From contig CAJYHN010000010.1 in the NCBI GenBank assembly GCA_913774665.1, positions 62,001 to 126,000 on the forward strand: a DNA stretch of 64,000 bases, read 5' to 3'. The notes beneath the pieces were generated by a model that ran no database searches, was not told the DNA's origin, and worked only from the letters and a program-made list of their open reading frames with translations. Shown piece after piece: positions 45,862 through 56,500 of the stretch. This stretch comes from an uncultured Microbacterium sp. (GTDB taxonomy: Bacteria; Actinomycetota; Actinomycetes; Actinomycetales; Microbacteriaceae). A program made the position numbers and the translations under genes. Each line of letters opens with the position of its first letter. The first letter of the stretch is position 1.

Positions 45862-47004
45862 TCAGCCGGTCAGCAGCAGGACGGCCCCGACGATCGAGGC
45901 GACGAGCACCACCGCGACGACCGAGACGAGCACGATGACGCGTCCGGCACCCCGGTTCGCGCGCGGACGGACCGTCCCGACGTCCGTGGACGACGGCGCT
46001 CGGACGGCGACGACGCGCTCCACCCGCGCGGGCGCCTCGCGTCGCGGTTCGTACGACTCTCTAGCGAGGGCGGCGGGCACACGGGCATCGCGAACGGCTC
46101 CGTCGAGCACCGTTTCCGTCCGCCCCCCTCCCGCCTCGCGGCGACGACGGCGCGAGCCCGAGGCGGTCTCGTCGTCGACGTCCGCGGCGGGACGGGCGCG
46201 GGTGACCTCGTCGACCGGATCCGGACCGGAGCTCCGGCGACGGGTGAGCTCGTCGGGGACGACGCCCTCCAGCTCGTTCGTCGATGGGCTCCGCGTCGCG
46301 TCGTCGGGAACGTCGGCCTCGATCGGGGGTCGCGTGGAGGCGCGCCGCGGAGCCGTGGTGCCCACCTCGTCGTCGGCCGGGCCGGCCAGGCCGGGGAGGA
46401 CGGGTCCATTCTGAGGCGAGGCGCGGGTCGCGTCGTCGGGGGCCTCACGCCGCGAGACGACTGTCGCACCGTCGGGAAGGTCCACCCGCCCTCGCGGAGT
46501 CTCCTCCGCGGGCAGCTCGGCGCGCGACACGACCGTCTCGTCGTCCGGAAGCTCCGCCGGCACACCCGAAGGCCCACCCACCGGCGCCTCCCGGCGCGAC
46601 ACGACCGTCACGTCTTCCGGAAGCTCCACCGACGAACCCGAGGAGTCCTGGACCGGCGTACGGCGCGACACGACCGTCACATCGTCCGGAAGCTCCACCA
46701 GCGGACCCGAGGAGTCCTGCACCGGCGTCCGGCGCGACACGACCGTCTCATCGTCCGGAAGCTCCACCGACGAACCCGAGGGGTCCTGCACCGGCGTCCG
46801 TCGCGAGACGAACGTCTCGTCCTCGAGGAGGTCGGGCGCAGACAGATCCGTGTCGTGGTCCTCGCTGTCCCGACGGGAAAGGACCGTTTCGTCGGCGACC
46901 TCGTCGTCCTCCTCCACTGGCGGCGGGGTCGGCCAGGATCGGAGTCGCCCTGACCACAGCGTGACCTCGTCGGGGTCGTCCGGGCGGTCGTACGGGCCGC
47001 TCAC
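45862..47004 (-). CDS. Membrane protein with tandem acidic-Thr (phospho-acceptor-like) motifs
   Basis: This 380-residue protein is disordered over most of its length and ends in one membrane helix (about 355-378). It carries at least a dozen Thr residues in acidic contexts: DETVLSRR, DETFVSRR, DETVVSRR, DVTVVSRR (twice), DETVVSRA, GATVVSRR, then DDAT, DELT, DEVT and DETA variants. Six of these sit in tandem 23-residue units. Such sites resemble substrates of actinobacterial Ser/Thr kinases and ligands of FHA domains. A kinase and an FHA protein are in the same operon, the latter overlapping it by GTGA. The start is GTG. I know no named family; the role as a phospho-scaffold is inference. Confidence 0.75.
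   Translation of the reverse strand: MSGPYDRPDDPDEVTLWSGRLRSWPTPPPVEEDDEVADETVLSRRDSEDHDTDLSAPDLLEDETFVSRRTPVQDPSGSSVELPDDETVVSRRTPVQDSSGPLVELPDDVTVVSRRTPVQDSSGSSVELPEDVTVVSRREAPVGGPSGVPAELPDDETVVSRAELPAEETPRGRVDLPDGATVVSRREAPDDATRASPQNGPVLPGLAGPADDEVGTTAPRRASTRPPIEADVPDDATRSPSTNELEGVVPDELTRRRSSGPDPVDEVTRARPAADVDDETASGSRRRRREAGGGRTETVLDGAVRDARVPAALARESYEPRREAPARVERVVAVRAPSSTDVGTVRPRANRGAGRVIVLVSVVAVVLVASIVGAVLLLTG
46440..46830 (-). repeat. 69-bp in-frame tandem repeats
   Basis: About five to six units of 69 bp (23 codons) encode variants of D-x-TVVSRRTPVQDSSGxxVELP. The three central units are nearly identical in DNA (for example CGACACGACCGTC followed by CCGGAAGCTCCACC), while the flanking units are more diverged. 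The similarity suggests recent copy-number change. Boundaries are approximate. Confidence 0.75.
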
Positions 47005-48560
47005 GCGTCGCTCCGCGAGAGGCGCACCTCCGCGTCACCGAGGAAGAAGCGCTCACCGGCTTCGATCTCCTCGCCCGGAGGGGCCTCGACCTCGGTACCC
47101 ATGAGCGTGGCGAAGAGGACGCCGTTGGTGGAGTGCAGATCGGTGACGTACCAGGTGTCGCCGCGGAGCTCGAGGCGCGCGTGGGTCTTGGAGACCGTCC
47201 GCGTCTCGTCGGAGATCGGCACGAGCTGCGCATCCGGATAAGCGGGGTCGGGGCCGGGACGGCGCCCCAGGATGACCACCGCGGAGGTGAGATCGACGGG
47301 TGTGCCGCTCGGCGGTACGAGAGCCCACGGAATCCGCTTGCGGCGCGTGACCACGGTCCGGTCGAGGGCATCGAAATCATCCTCTGCCGACGCTGCCGGA
47401 ACCTCGGGCTGCGTATAGAGCGCCGACACCGACGTGCGCGCGGAGCGGGGGGAGCCGGCATCCGGAGCCTCCGCCACCGCGGAGACCGCCTCGGACAATT
47501 CGGGGAACTCGTCGAGGGCCGCGGCCACCGAGGGGCGAGGAGCGGGCACCGCGTCGGGTGCGGGGCGGGTGAGGGGCACGTCCGCGATGGGCGCGGATGC
47601 GGCACCCTGCGGGGAACGACGAGGCGGGTTGGCCCAGGGAGCGACGGAGTCGGACTCCTCCTCGACCTCGTCGGTCGGAGCGGGCGAGGGCGTCGGTGCG
47701 ACCACGGGCGGTGCCCAGGTGGGGACGGCAGCGGGCGGGTCGGCGACGTGGGAGCGATGAGCCTCGGGCGCCGCGGACGGAACCGGCGGGGTGGCAGGGG
47801 CGGCCGCGGGACGGTCGTCCTCGACAGGCGAGCCGTCGCGCAGGGCGTCGAGGACGTCGAAGACGGACGTCGCCGGCGCCGCGTCGCGGGCCTGCCAGGA
47901 CTGCTCGTCCTCCGCACGAGGAGGCTCCGCCGCGGGCGCGGGGACGTGAGCCGGCGGAGCCCAGTCGTTCGCAGACGGAACCGCGTCGGCGAGCGAGGGG
48001 GACGGAGCGGCGAAGGGAAGGGTGACCGGGGCGGTCACCGGCGCGGGCGGTGCAGAGGGAGTCGCGGCATCCGGGGCAGGAGCCGAGGGGTCCTGTTCCG
48101 GGGTCCACCCGCCGATGAGCGGGACGTACGGGCCGTCGAAGTCCTTACCGCGCCGAACGGGCGCGGAGTTCTCGTCGGGGCGGCTCGTGCGACGCTCCCC
48201 GCGCCACCGCGCGGATCCGAAGCCCAGGATGCTCGCCCAGATGAGGGGGAACAGCGCCCCCAGGACGGTGAAACCCGCTCCCACCCCGAACCCCGTGTTG
48301 ATGCGGTGCACCGCCACGATGAAGACCACGATGTAGGCGATCCCCCCGAAGATGGGCACGAGGTTCAACAGGATCAGCCACGGCGAGAACCCGCCGATCT
48401 TGAGCACGGTGGCCACGTTCAGGAACGGCACCCACGCCTTCCAGGCGGGTTCTCCGACCTTGCGGAAAAGGGCCGCGAGGGCGAGCGCGAGCCAGACGTA
48501 CAGGACGACGACGAGGGCGAAAGACGTCGCCCCGAGCACCACCATGGTCGAATCGTTCAT
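47001..48560 (-). CDS. Membrane protein with C-terminal FHA domain
   Basis: This 519-residue protein has three parts. Residues 1-120 hold about four membrane helices with FRKVGEPAWKAWVPFLNV, like DUF5684-type membrane proteins. A disordered Pro/Ala-rich linker runs about 125-390 and ends with LDRTVVTRRKR, a copy of the Thr motif of the next gene. The FHA domain (about 415-515) has ILGRRPG, SKTHARLEL and HSTNGV, so the phospho-Thr-binding Arg, Ser, His and Asn positions are present. It overlaps both neighbours by four bases. It may read phosphorylation of its neighbour or of itself; this is inference. Confidence 0.86.
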   Translation of the reverse strand: MNDSTMVVLGATSFALVVVLYVWLALALAALFRKVGEPAWKAWVPFLNVATVLKIGGFSPWLILLNLVPIFGGIAYIVVFIVAVHRINTGFGVGAGFTVLGALFPLIWASILGFGSARWRGERRTSRPDENSAPVRRGKDFDGPYVPLIGGWTPEQDPSAPAPDAATPSAPPAPVTAPVTLPFAAPSPSLADAVPSANDWAPPAHVPAPAAEPPRAEDEQSWQARDAAPATSVFDVLDALRDGSPVEDDRPAAAPATPPVPSAAPEAHRSHVADPPAAVPTWAPPVVAPTPSPAPTDEVEEESDSVAPWANPPRRSPQGAASAPIADVPLTRPAPDAVPAPRPSVAAALDEFPELSEAVSAVAEAPDAGSPRSARTSVSALYTQPEVPAASAEDDFDALDRTVVTRRKRIPWALVPPSGTPVDLTSAVVILGRRPGPDPAYPDAQLVPISDETRTVSKTHARLELRGDTWYVTDLHSTNGVLFATLMGTEVEAPPGEEIEAGERFFLGDAEVRLSRSDA

Positions 48561-51067
48561 GTCGTGTCGCGTTCCACTAGGGCGGTGGAGCGCTTCCCCC
48601 TCTCGTCGCGGTGCGGCGACCCCCGCCGCGAAGGGCGTGGAGCGAGGAACCGCAGGAACGATCTCAACGATACGGCCGCGCGCAGGCGCCGCCAGAAGCC
48701 CCGCTCACGGGTGAGAGTACGACGTTCCTCGTCGACGATGCGCCAGAACGCCTCGACCTCGTCGGAATCCACCTGCTCCGACGAGAACACGGCCCGGTCG
48801 GCACCCTCGGCGAGGAGCGTTCCGGAGGGCGTGGCGAACGCCTCCGCCACCTCGCGACGCGTCGGTGCGCGCGGGACGGTGCGACCCGCATCGACGCCCG
48901 CGTCCACGTACTCGTCCCAGCCTCCCGCGATGGCCGTCCGCGGATCCGCGTCGCGGCGGCGCCCACGACGGCGCACCGCCTTGGCGATGACGATCGCGAG
49001 GAATGGGCCGAAGAGCACGAGCAGGACGAGCAGCGAGATCCCCGCGATCCGCAGACTCGCCCACAGCCAGGCGAGGTCCACCCCGTCGTCGGTGCGCGGG
49101 TCGTCGTTCTGAGCGTTGTCCTCCTGGACCGGCTCGGGGGGAACGACCTCCTGAACGGTGTCGGGACGCACCTCCGTGACGTTCTCGGGATCCTGCTGCT
49201 GAGTGACCTCGAGGCTCGGCGACTGCTCCCACTGCGGTGTGACGTCGATGGGAGCCCACCGACCGTCGGATCCCTGCACCTCGGTCCACGCGGTGAGATC
49301 GCGCGCTCGACACTCCCCCGCCTCGCAGGTGGACAGCTTCGCATCCGTGGACACCAATCGCGTCCCCACGACCACCCGAGCCGGGAAGCCGAGCTCGTGG
49401 GCGATGAGCGCCGCGGCGACGGCGAACTGCTCGTCATCGCCGACGGCGGCGACGAAGTTGCCCGAGGCGGCGGCTCGCGGGTCGTCCTCTCGCTCGAGGA
49501 GACGCTCGAACATGCGGTCGATACGGGCCAGGGAGTGTCCGGACGCGCTCGGCTGGAGCTGGTATCCCTGCAGACCGGCCGCCCACTTCGGCGTCGGCCC
49601 ACCCTCCGGGGCGAGGCTGTGGCTGAGGTAGCCCCGCTGACGGAGCATCTGGACCAGGCTCTGCAGAGCCGCGCCGTCGGTGCCGCCGGCGTGCTCCTGG
49701 ACCCAGCGACGGAGGTTGTCGCCCCCGGCGACGCCGTCTCCCGCGCCCGGAGGCGTCATCGTGGCGAGATCGTCGGTGACGGGCTCGACGGCGTCGAGTC
49801 GGTAGCGATCCCCCTCGACGAGACCGCCGTCAGCGGTCTGTACGCCCGCCTCGGCGTCGGAGCTGTAGTAGAACCGGTCGGCGAGAAGGCCGCGACGGTC
49901 TCCCTCGAACGTGGCCGAGGCGAGACGGCCGGCGGTCGGCATCCAGATGCCTCCGAGACCGACGATCTCGACCTCCGCCTCGATGGGCCTGCCCTCCCCC
50001 GCATCGCGCGTCGACGGAAGGCGCACGAAGCCGGCACCCTCGTTGCCGGAAGCCCGGAAGATCTCGCCGTCGTAGGCGTCGAGGGTCGCGATGCGGATGC
50101 GTTCGGGCTCCGCCCCCGTCCCGTCGACACGGAACAGCACCTGGTCGGAACGCGCGTCGGAGAACATCGAGCGGTACTCCGACAGGGGACTCACGGCCTC
50201 GGCGATCAGCCGCTCCGGCCCGGCAGCCGATCGGAGGACCTGGCGATCCGCGTCGCGCGCGGCCGCGGGGACCACGGCGACCGTGACGGCCACCGCGACC
50301 ACGAGCATTCCCGCGCCCAGGCCCAGCCGTCGGCGATCCGCGCGCGAGCGTCCAGGTCCCACGGGAACGGCCGAGACGTCGCTTGCTCGACGCAGGGCGC
50401 GTCCGCGCTCGTCCTGCGCCCTCCAGGCCAGCCACAGCACCGAGACCAGCAGGGCGCTGAGGCCCACGAACGTCTCCACCGGCGCGGGCAGGTCGAACGA
50501 GCCGATCGACAGGGGCGCGCTGGTCGAGGTGCGCCCGAAGAAGAGGCCGAACCCGGTCATGCCCAGACCGCCCACCACCGCGAACGGCGCCCATCGATCG
50601 CCGCGGGTGGCGAGAGCGAAGGTGAGGGCGGTCCCCACGAGGAAGATCACCAGCGCGGGGATCAAGAGGTTGCGGTAGGCCCCCACCGGCAGGTCGACGG
50701 TGACGAGGTCCTTCCAGGCGACGATGACGCCCGCGAACGACTCGCCCAGGCCCCGCAGGACGTCGAGAGGAGAGGTGAGTCGCGAAGGGACGGCCAGCGG
50801 AACGGAGAGCACCGTGAACGCCCCCAGCAGACCGGCGGCGAGGATCCACCCGCTCCACCGGCGCCAGGACACGACCCCCACCACGGCTCCGGCGACGATG
50901 ACCGACACCGCCACCAGGAGCAGGAAGGAGCCCGACGCGTAGACCGGCCACGCGGCGACGGTGGCCAGCGCGACCGACAGCACGGTGTACACGGCGGCGG
51001 CCGCGTAACGCGACAGGTTCGTCTCGCGCCGACGCGTCTTCGCGCGCGCGCCCCGCCCCCCGCTCAC
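48557..51067 (-). CDS. Transglutaminase-like membrane protein, catalytic residues replaced
   Basis: This 836-residue protein has about seven N-terminal membrane helices (residues 20-265) and an extracytoplasmic region with a transglutaminase-like core (about 525-620). A late helix (about 670-695) and a cytoplasmic tail follow, the TgpA/DUF3488 layout. The core reads GDDEQFAVAAALIAHELGFP where active members have GDCEQFA, and DLTAWTEVQ where they have HAWVEV. Cys is replaced by Asp and His by Thr, while the Asp of APIDVTP remains. It is therefore probably a pseudoenzyme. It is co-encoded with MoxR and DUF58, its usual partners. The start is GTG. Confidence 0.82.
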   Translation of the reverse strand: MSGGRGARAKTRRRETNLSRYAAAAVYTVLSVALATVAAWPVYASGSFLLLVAVSVIVAGAVVGVVSWRRWSGWILAAGLLGAFTVLSVPLAVPSRLTSPLDVLRGLGESFAGVIVAWKDLVTVDLPVGAYRNLLIPALVIFLVGTALTFALATRGDRWAPFAVVGGLGMTGFGLFFGRTSTSAPLSIGSFDLPAPVETFVGLSALLVSVLWLAWRAQDERGRALRRASDVSAVPVGPGRSRADRRRLGLGAGMLVVAVAVTVAVVPAAARDADRQVLRSAAGPERLIAEAVSPLSEYRSMFSDARSDQVLFRVDGTGAEPERIRIATLDAYDGEIFRASGNEGAGFVRLPSTRDAGEGRPIEAEVEIVGLGGIWMPTAGRLASATFEGDRRGLLADRFYYSSDAEAGVQTADGGLVEGDRYRLDAVEPVTDDLATMTPPGAGDGVAGGDNLRRWVQEHAGGTDGAALQSLVQMLRQRGYLSHSLAPEGGPTPKWAAGLQGYQLQPSASGHSLARIDRMFERLLEREDDPRAAASGNFVAAVGDDEQFAVAAALIAHELGFPARVVVGTRLVSTDAKLSTCEAGECRARDLTAWTEVQGSDGRWAPIDVTPQWEQSPSLEVTQQQDPENVTEVRPDTVQEVVPPEPVQEDNAQNDDPRTDDGVDLAWLWASLRIAGISLLVLLVLFGPFLAIVIAKAVRRRGRRRDADPRTAIAGGWDEYVDAGVDAGRTVPRAPTRREVAEAFATPSGTLLAEGADRAVFSSEQVDSDEVEAFWRIVDEERRTLTRERGFWRRLRAAVSLRSFLRFLAPRPSRRGSPHRDERGKRSTALVERDTT

Positions 51068-52440
51068 GAGGTCGCCCCCCGCACCAGCAGACCCGAGAGG
51101 TCGTCGAGCGTGCCGATGGTCAGCACCGTCAGGCCCGCGATGTTCTGCATCCGCGGATGCGCGCGCTCGTCGCAGATCACGGCGGCGACGGCCGTGTCGG
51201 CCGAGAACGCGAGGGCCGCTTGGCGCAGACGGGTGAGCGGCACCGTGGCGCCCACGACGACGAAGGCGATCGAGAGGCGTTCGTTCGCCTCGGATGCCAA
51301 TCGGCAGACGTCCTCGACCGGCATGGTGTTCTCGTGCCGCTCGATGGCGCTGAAGCCGTCGAGCATCGTGCGCGGGGCCACGACGGGGATGTGGCGGATG
51401 GCGCGCAGGCGCCCCTTCACGACACGCGGGATCTCGGACCCGGTGACGATGTCGATGTCGCGTGCGTCGCGCACGGCCCGCAGGCCCAGGGAGGCCGCGG
51501 CCGAGACGGCGAGCTCGTACTCGTCGGCATCGGTGTACTCCTGCGTCGCCGCGGCGAGCACGACCGCCATCCTCGAGCGGCGCGACTCTTCGTACTGTCG
51601 CACCATGAGCCGGCCCGTCTTCGCGGTGGACTTCCAGTGCACCTGACGGCGGGAGTCCCCGGGAACGTACTCGCGGATGGCGTGGAACGACATGTCCGCA
51701 TCGACCAGCCGGCGCGTGGCGTTGCCCTCGAGGTCGCGCACGAGGCCCGCGCTCGTGGACGGCAGCCCCACCGTGCGCGGGTGCACGAAGAGGTCGTGCA
51801 CGTCGTCGAAGGCGTGCTCCCGGCGGAGCAGGCCCACGGGGTCGCTGCGCACCGTCGTGACGGGCCCGACACGGACGACCCCGCGCGGGAGCGGGGGGAT
51901 CTCGAGCGGTTCTGTGGAGCTCTGCCCCGGGCGGAGGAAAGGCACCCCGAACTCCACGAGGCCACGGCCGACGGGGATGTCGAGGCGACCGGGCAGGGCG
52001 GGACGCGCGCTCTCGTTGCGCACCACGATCTGCCCCGTCACACCGTTACCGGCGGTCACGCGCTCGTGCTCGAGCGCCAGATCGACCTCGTAGGCACGGG
52101 CGCCGAATAAGAAGGGCACGCTCATGACCAGGAGGATCAGCGCCGCGCTCCCCGCGACCATCCACTCGACCCACCCGAACAGCATGCCCAGCAACAGGCC
52201 CACGGTCGCGGCGAGCACGACCACGGCCCCGGCGGGACGCACGGTCCGACCCGCCCATCGCACCGCGGCGGCGACGGCCTCGGTCGTGATCCGCCACCCC
52301 TCCGCGATCTGGACCACCGCGCGCACGATGCGGCGCTGCCGACGGACCGAGGTCGACGTGATCGAGGTGCGCGAGCCGGTCACCATCGTGCCCGCGGAGG
52401 TCCGCGTGAGACGCGACTCGGTCAGATTCAGATCGGGCAC
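51064..52440 (-). CDS. DUF58 membrane-associated protein
   Basis: This 458-residue protein has two membrane helices near residues 70-110, a beta-rich part, and the DUF58 signature AIREYVPGDSRRQVHWKSTA followed by LMVRQYEE. A vWA-like C-terminal half follows. DUF58 proteins pair with MoxR ATPases in clusters thought to act in envelope-protein maturation. The start is GTG. Its stop overlaps the transglutaminase-like gene (GTGA). Confidence 0.9.
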   Translation of the reverse strand: MPDLNLTESRLTRTSAGTMVTGSRTSITSTSVRRQRRIVRAVVQIAEGWRITTEAVAAAVRWAGRTVRPAGAVVVLAATVGLLLGMLFGWVEWMVAGSAALILLVMSVPFLFGARAYEVDLALEHERVTAGNGVTGQIVVRNESARPALPGRLDIPVGRGLVEFGVPFLRPGQSSTEPLEIPPLPRGVVRVGPVTTVRSDPVGLLRREHAFDDVHDLFVHPRTVGLPSTSAGLVRDLEGNATRRLVDADMSFHAIREYVPGDSRRQVHWKSTAKTGRLMVRQYEESRRSRMAVVLAAATQEYTDADEYELAVSAAASLGLRAVRDARDIDIVTGSEIPRVVKGRLRAIRHIPVVAPRTMLDGFSAIERHENTMPVEDVCRLASEANERLSIAFVVVGATVPLTRLRQAALAFSADTAVAAVICDERAHPRMQNIAGLTVLTIGTLDDLSGLLVRGATS

Positions 52441-52486
52441 GACTCACCCCCCGAGCGGGGTGCGGACGCCACGGGACGCGCCACCG

Positions 52487-53452
52487 TCAGGCGCTCTCGC
52501 GCTGCGAGGGCGGCTGGGTGTCGAGGAGCACCTGGCCGATGACGGCCTCTTGCGTGACCCCGTCGAACTCGGCCTCGGGGTGCAGGATGAGCCGGTGCGC
52601 CAGCACCGCGACGGCCAAGGCCTTGACGTCGTCGGGGGTGGCGTACGTCCGCCCCTGCGACGCGGCACGGGCGCGCGTGGCGCGCGTGAGGGCGAGGGCC
52701 CCTCGGATGCTCACGCCGAGGCGGACCTCGTCGGCCGTGCGGGTGGCATCCACGAGACGCGCGATGTAGTCGAGCACGAGCGCGTCGACGTAGACGGATG
52801 CCGCGAGGTCGGCCATTCCGACCAGGGCCTGCGGCGTGATGATCGCGCGCAGCTCGGCCGTGGCGACGGGCGCACCGTCGAGGATGCGGACGGTCGCCGC
52901 GTGGTCGGGGTACCCGAGCGAGGTGCGCAGCAGGAAGCGGTCGAGCTGGGCCTCAGGGAGACGATAGGTTCCCGCCTGCTCGACGGGGTTCTGCGTCGCG
53001 AGGACGAGGAACGGAACGCCCACCTCTCGAGAGACGCCGTCGATGGTGACCTTGCCCTCTTCCATGACCTCGAGGAGCGCCGACTGGGTCTTGGGGCTCG
53101 CGCGGTTGATCTCGTCGGCCAAGACGATGTTCGCGAAGATCGGGCCGGTGTGGAACTCGAAGGACCCCGTCTTCTGGTCGTAGACCGTGATGCCGGTGAT
53201 GTCACCGGGGAGGAGGTCGGGGGTGAACTGGATGCGCGTGTTCGTGCCCTGGACCGACGAGGCGACCGCGCGCGCAAGAGAGGTCTTACCGGTCCCGGGG
53301 ACGTCCTCGAGGAGGACGTGGCCGTCGCTGAGCATGGCGGTGAGCACCAGCTCGACCACGTGCCGCTTGCCGAGGACGGCGCGCTCGACGTTGTCGGCGA
53401 TCTGCGAGAAGGTCTGGGAGAACCAGGTGGCCTGCTCCTGGGTGATCGTCAT
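52487..53452 (-). CDS. MoxR-family AAA+ ATPase
   Basis: This 321-residue ATPase has Walker A in LLEDVPGTGKTSLARAVAS, Walker B in ADEINRASPKTQSALLEVME, sensor 1 in LATQNPVEQAGTYRLPEAQLD (LATQNP core) and a lid domain with VSIRGALALTRA. MoxR proteins act as chaperone-like ATPases with vWA/DUF58 partners. The start is the ATG with AAGGAT upstream. It is 47 bases from both neighbours, the widest gap in the operon. Confidence 0.94.
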   Translation of the reverse strand: MTITQEQATWFSQTFSQIADNVERAVLGKRHVVELVLTAMLSDGHVLLEDVPGTGKTSLARAVASSVQGTNTRIQFTPDLLPGDITGITVYDQKTGSFEFHTGPIFANIVLADEINRASPKTQSALLEVMEEGKVTIDGVSREVGVPFLVLATQNPVEQAGTYRLPEAQLDRFLLRTSLGYPDHAATVRILDGAPVATAELRAIITPQALVGMADLAASVYVDALVLDYIARLVDATRTADEVRLGVSIRGALALTRATRARAASQGRTYATPDDVKALAVAVLAHRLILHPEAEFDGVTQEAVIGQVLLDTQPPSQRESA

Positions 53453-53501
53453 GTCGAAATCCTTCGGTGGGCGAGAGCGGGAATGGGGATGCCGGGAGGG
53501 C

Positions 53502-56500
53502 TCAGGACGAGGGGGGCGGGGCGGGCGTGCCGGGCTTGCACCCGCCGCCGAAGTCGGTCGACGCGGAGTCGAGGTTCCAGCCCTGAGCGGACCAGTCGAC
53601 GGTGACGCGGATGTTCTCGACACGAGTGGTGCCGACCGGCACGCTCGTCGCCGGCGCACCCTCGGCGACGCTCAGCCGCTTGCCGTCCTTGTCGTAGTAG
53701 CGGGCGTTGTCGTAAGAGAAGGTCACCTTGGCCTTGTCGTTGCTCGACGAGCCGCTCGCGCTGAGCGTTTTGCCGCCCTCGCAGCTCTCGACCTTCCACG
53801 AGGCTTGCACCTGATAGGGGGCGCTTCCGTTGGCGGGCGTCACGGCGCCGTACTGCGACTGGGTACCCCACACCTGGTGCTGGAAGTAGACCTGGATCTC
53901 CGGATCGCGATCGAAGACAGTGGTACCCGGGCCCCAGTTGACGAATTTCTTGTCGTTGAAGCGCGGCGGCGGATCGCCGTCGTTGATGCGGTCGATGCGC
54001 CAGCGCGCTTCATTGCCGTCGATCGTCGCCTTCGAGCCGACCCGGAAGGTGTACCCCTTCGGCGCCGCCTTGCTCTGCTGGGCATCGACCTGCTGGTCCA
54101 TGCTCACCGAGCCGTACGACCGCCCGTTGAACCACGACTCCGCGCACATCGTGAACGTGTAGGTCTCGCCGTCGCCGAGCGCGGTGAACCTCTGGGTGTC
54201 ACCGCCGCTGCGGGGGATGCAGGGCAGCCCCTTCTGCACGATGTTGAACCGCACTTCGGAATCCGTACCGTTCTGCTGCGCGGTCGCGCGGGCGTCGACG
54301 GTCGAGGTGCCGTTCCCGTTCGAGGTCGAGGTCAGCGTGAGGGTCGGATTGGTCGGCGCCCCGACGCCGTGCGCGATCGCGCTCAGCTGGTTGCCCGCCG
54401 AAGCACCGCCGAGCCCCGGAGGCACGGTGAAGCGGGAGATCGGGGTGACGGTGACCTGCGTCGACGAGTTGGAACCCACGCGGAAGCGAGCGACCTGCAC
54501 GACGTCCTGATTGCGGCCGACGCTCACCTGGATCTTGTCGCCCGCGGCGCTCGCGATCTCGAGGGTCCCCGTCTCGGCGCTGTCGACGCCCTTGATGACG
54601 AGGTCGGCGAGGTTCCCCTCTCCCCCGGTCTGCGTCGGCGTGAAGTCCATTCCCTTGGGCGCGTTCGGCGGGCGGTACGCCCACCCGGTCGTGCGCACCG
54701 CCGTCTTGGACTCGCCGACGCTGTTGACCGCGGTCACGACGTACTCGCGCTGTTCGCCGTTGGGAGCGGCGATCGGCGGGCAGGTGCCGTCCGCGCCGCA
54801 CTGGCCGACGACCGCGCCGTTGGACCGCACGGTGAAACCCGAGATCGCGGGGTAGGCGCGTCGCGCCTCGCCCGGGTCCACGCGGAGGGTGAGCGAGCCG
54901 TCGGCGTAGGCGGTCTGTCGCACACTCCCCGGCGGGCGCGGGAATCCGAGCAGGTCGAGCACCACGCGGGCGTCGCGCGTGGACGCCGTCGTGCGCCCCT
55001 GTGCGTCTCGGAGCGTGACACTCGCGCTGCAGGTGGCACCGGGGGCGTCATCGCTCCACGAGGCGACGATACCCGAGGCCGAGGCGACGCCGAAGCTCAC
55101 GCCGGCGCAGGCGGCGGTCGGACGCACGTCCACGACCTCGAGGGGCGTGCGCGGGAGTGGATTGACCTCGCCGCTGGCTCCGATGACGCCGATGGTGCAG
55201 CTCGAGCCCGAGGCCTGCGAGCACTGCTGCGAGGTGGTGCCTCCCTGGGGAAGGGTGGAGGGAGCAGCACCCACGCGCAGCACCAGGCGGGCCGGGGCGA
55301 CGGCGTTGTGGCTCGTCACGGAGATGATCGCGGCGTTCTCGGTGCCGGGAACGGAGCGGTCATTGCCGGTGACGGTGACGATCGATCCGTCGAGGGACAC
55401 GCCGAACGCGGATCCGCCGTAGTCCAGGGCGTAGCGGATGCCGGCCCAGTCCTCGCGACCCAGCTGCCAGCTGGTCATGTTGCGCAGATCGAAGGTGGCC
55501 GTCTCGCCGGGCCCGACCGTCAGGGCTCCGGGCTTGAGCACCGGCTGGGGGTCGCGCGCGACGACGCCGATGGGCACCGAGACCACCGTCCAGTCCTCTG
55601 TGCCCGCGATGCGCACCGGCACCTGGCAGGCATCGGTGTAGGGGGAGCCGGCGCCCGCGTCGTAGCGGACGACCGTCCCCGAGACGGAGCACCGCCCTTC
55701 GGCGCGCACCCCGGTCGCCGAGACATCGGTGCCGACCTCGAGCGTCGCACGGCGCGGGAGCGCGATGAGCCCCGCCATGTCGAACTCGACCGAGGCGAGC
55801 TCGTCCACGCGCTGAGCGGCGCCCGGGCGCAGGGAGAGACTGAGGTCGTCGTCACCGGGGACGCGCAGGAAGGCGTAGGTGGTCACATCGGAGTCGCCGA
55901 CCCGGCCGGTGATGGCGAACGGGATCACGCGTCGCGTCGCGGGCAGGGTGCCCGAGATCTGGCGACCGTTCAACGTGACGTCGGCGGGCTGCCCCCAGAG
56001 CGAGACATCGAGGTCGCCGACCTCTCCCCCGGACCACGTGGCCTTGCCCGCGAGCACATCGACGCCGGAGGTGAAGTCGTCGCGGTTCTCGACGGTCAGC
56101 ACGGTGTCGGTGACGACGGGATAGTCCGGCACGTTCTCGCGGACGACCTTGACCACGATGAGACCGCGTCCGGTGTTGCCCGAGTCCGAGGCGACGTCGT
56201 AGAGGAACGACATCGTCCCTGGCTGTTCGCCGGCCTTGATGACGACGCCGGTGTCGGACACCGCGTCGATGTACCCCTTGAGGCGGGCGTACTCGGGGTT
56301 GTCGCTCTCGTCGACGAGCTTCTCGGGCAGGTCGGGCCGGACGCCGGTGAGAGTGAGACGCCCCTGCGTGGGGTCGATGTCGTTCGCGAGGGGGCTCACG
56401 CGGATCGTACGGTCTGCGCCGGCCTGCACCTGCACGTAGTCGGTGAAGGTGATGGGACTGGGGTTGGCCTGCGCGTCGAGCACGCCGATGCGGACCGTCC

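Noticed and set aside
46440-46830. Tandem repeats considered as a CRISPR array
   Set aside because: The repeats are in-frame, imperfect, 69 bp, without unique spacers, and inside a gene.
48611-51646. 1011-codon open frame on the plus strand opposite the transglutaminase-like gene
   Set aside because: It is a mirror of the real gene, with an Arg/Gly/His-rich product typical of GC-rich antisense frames.
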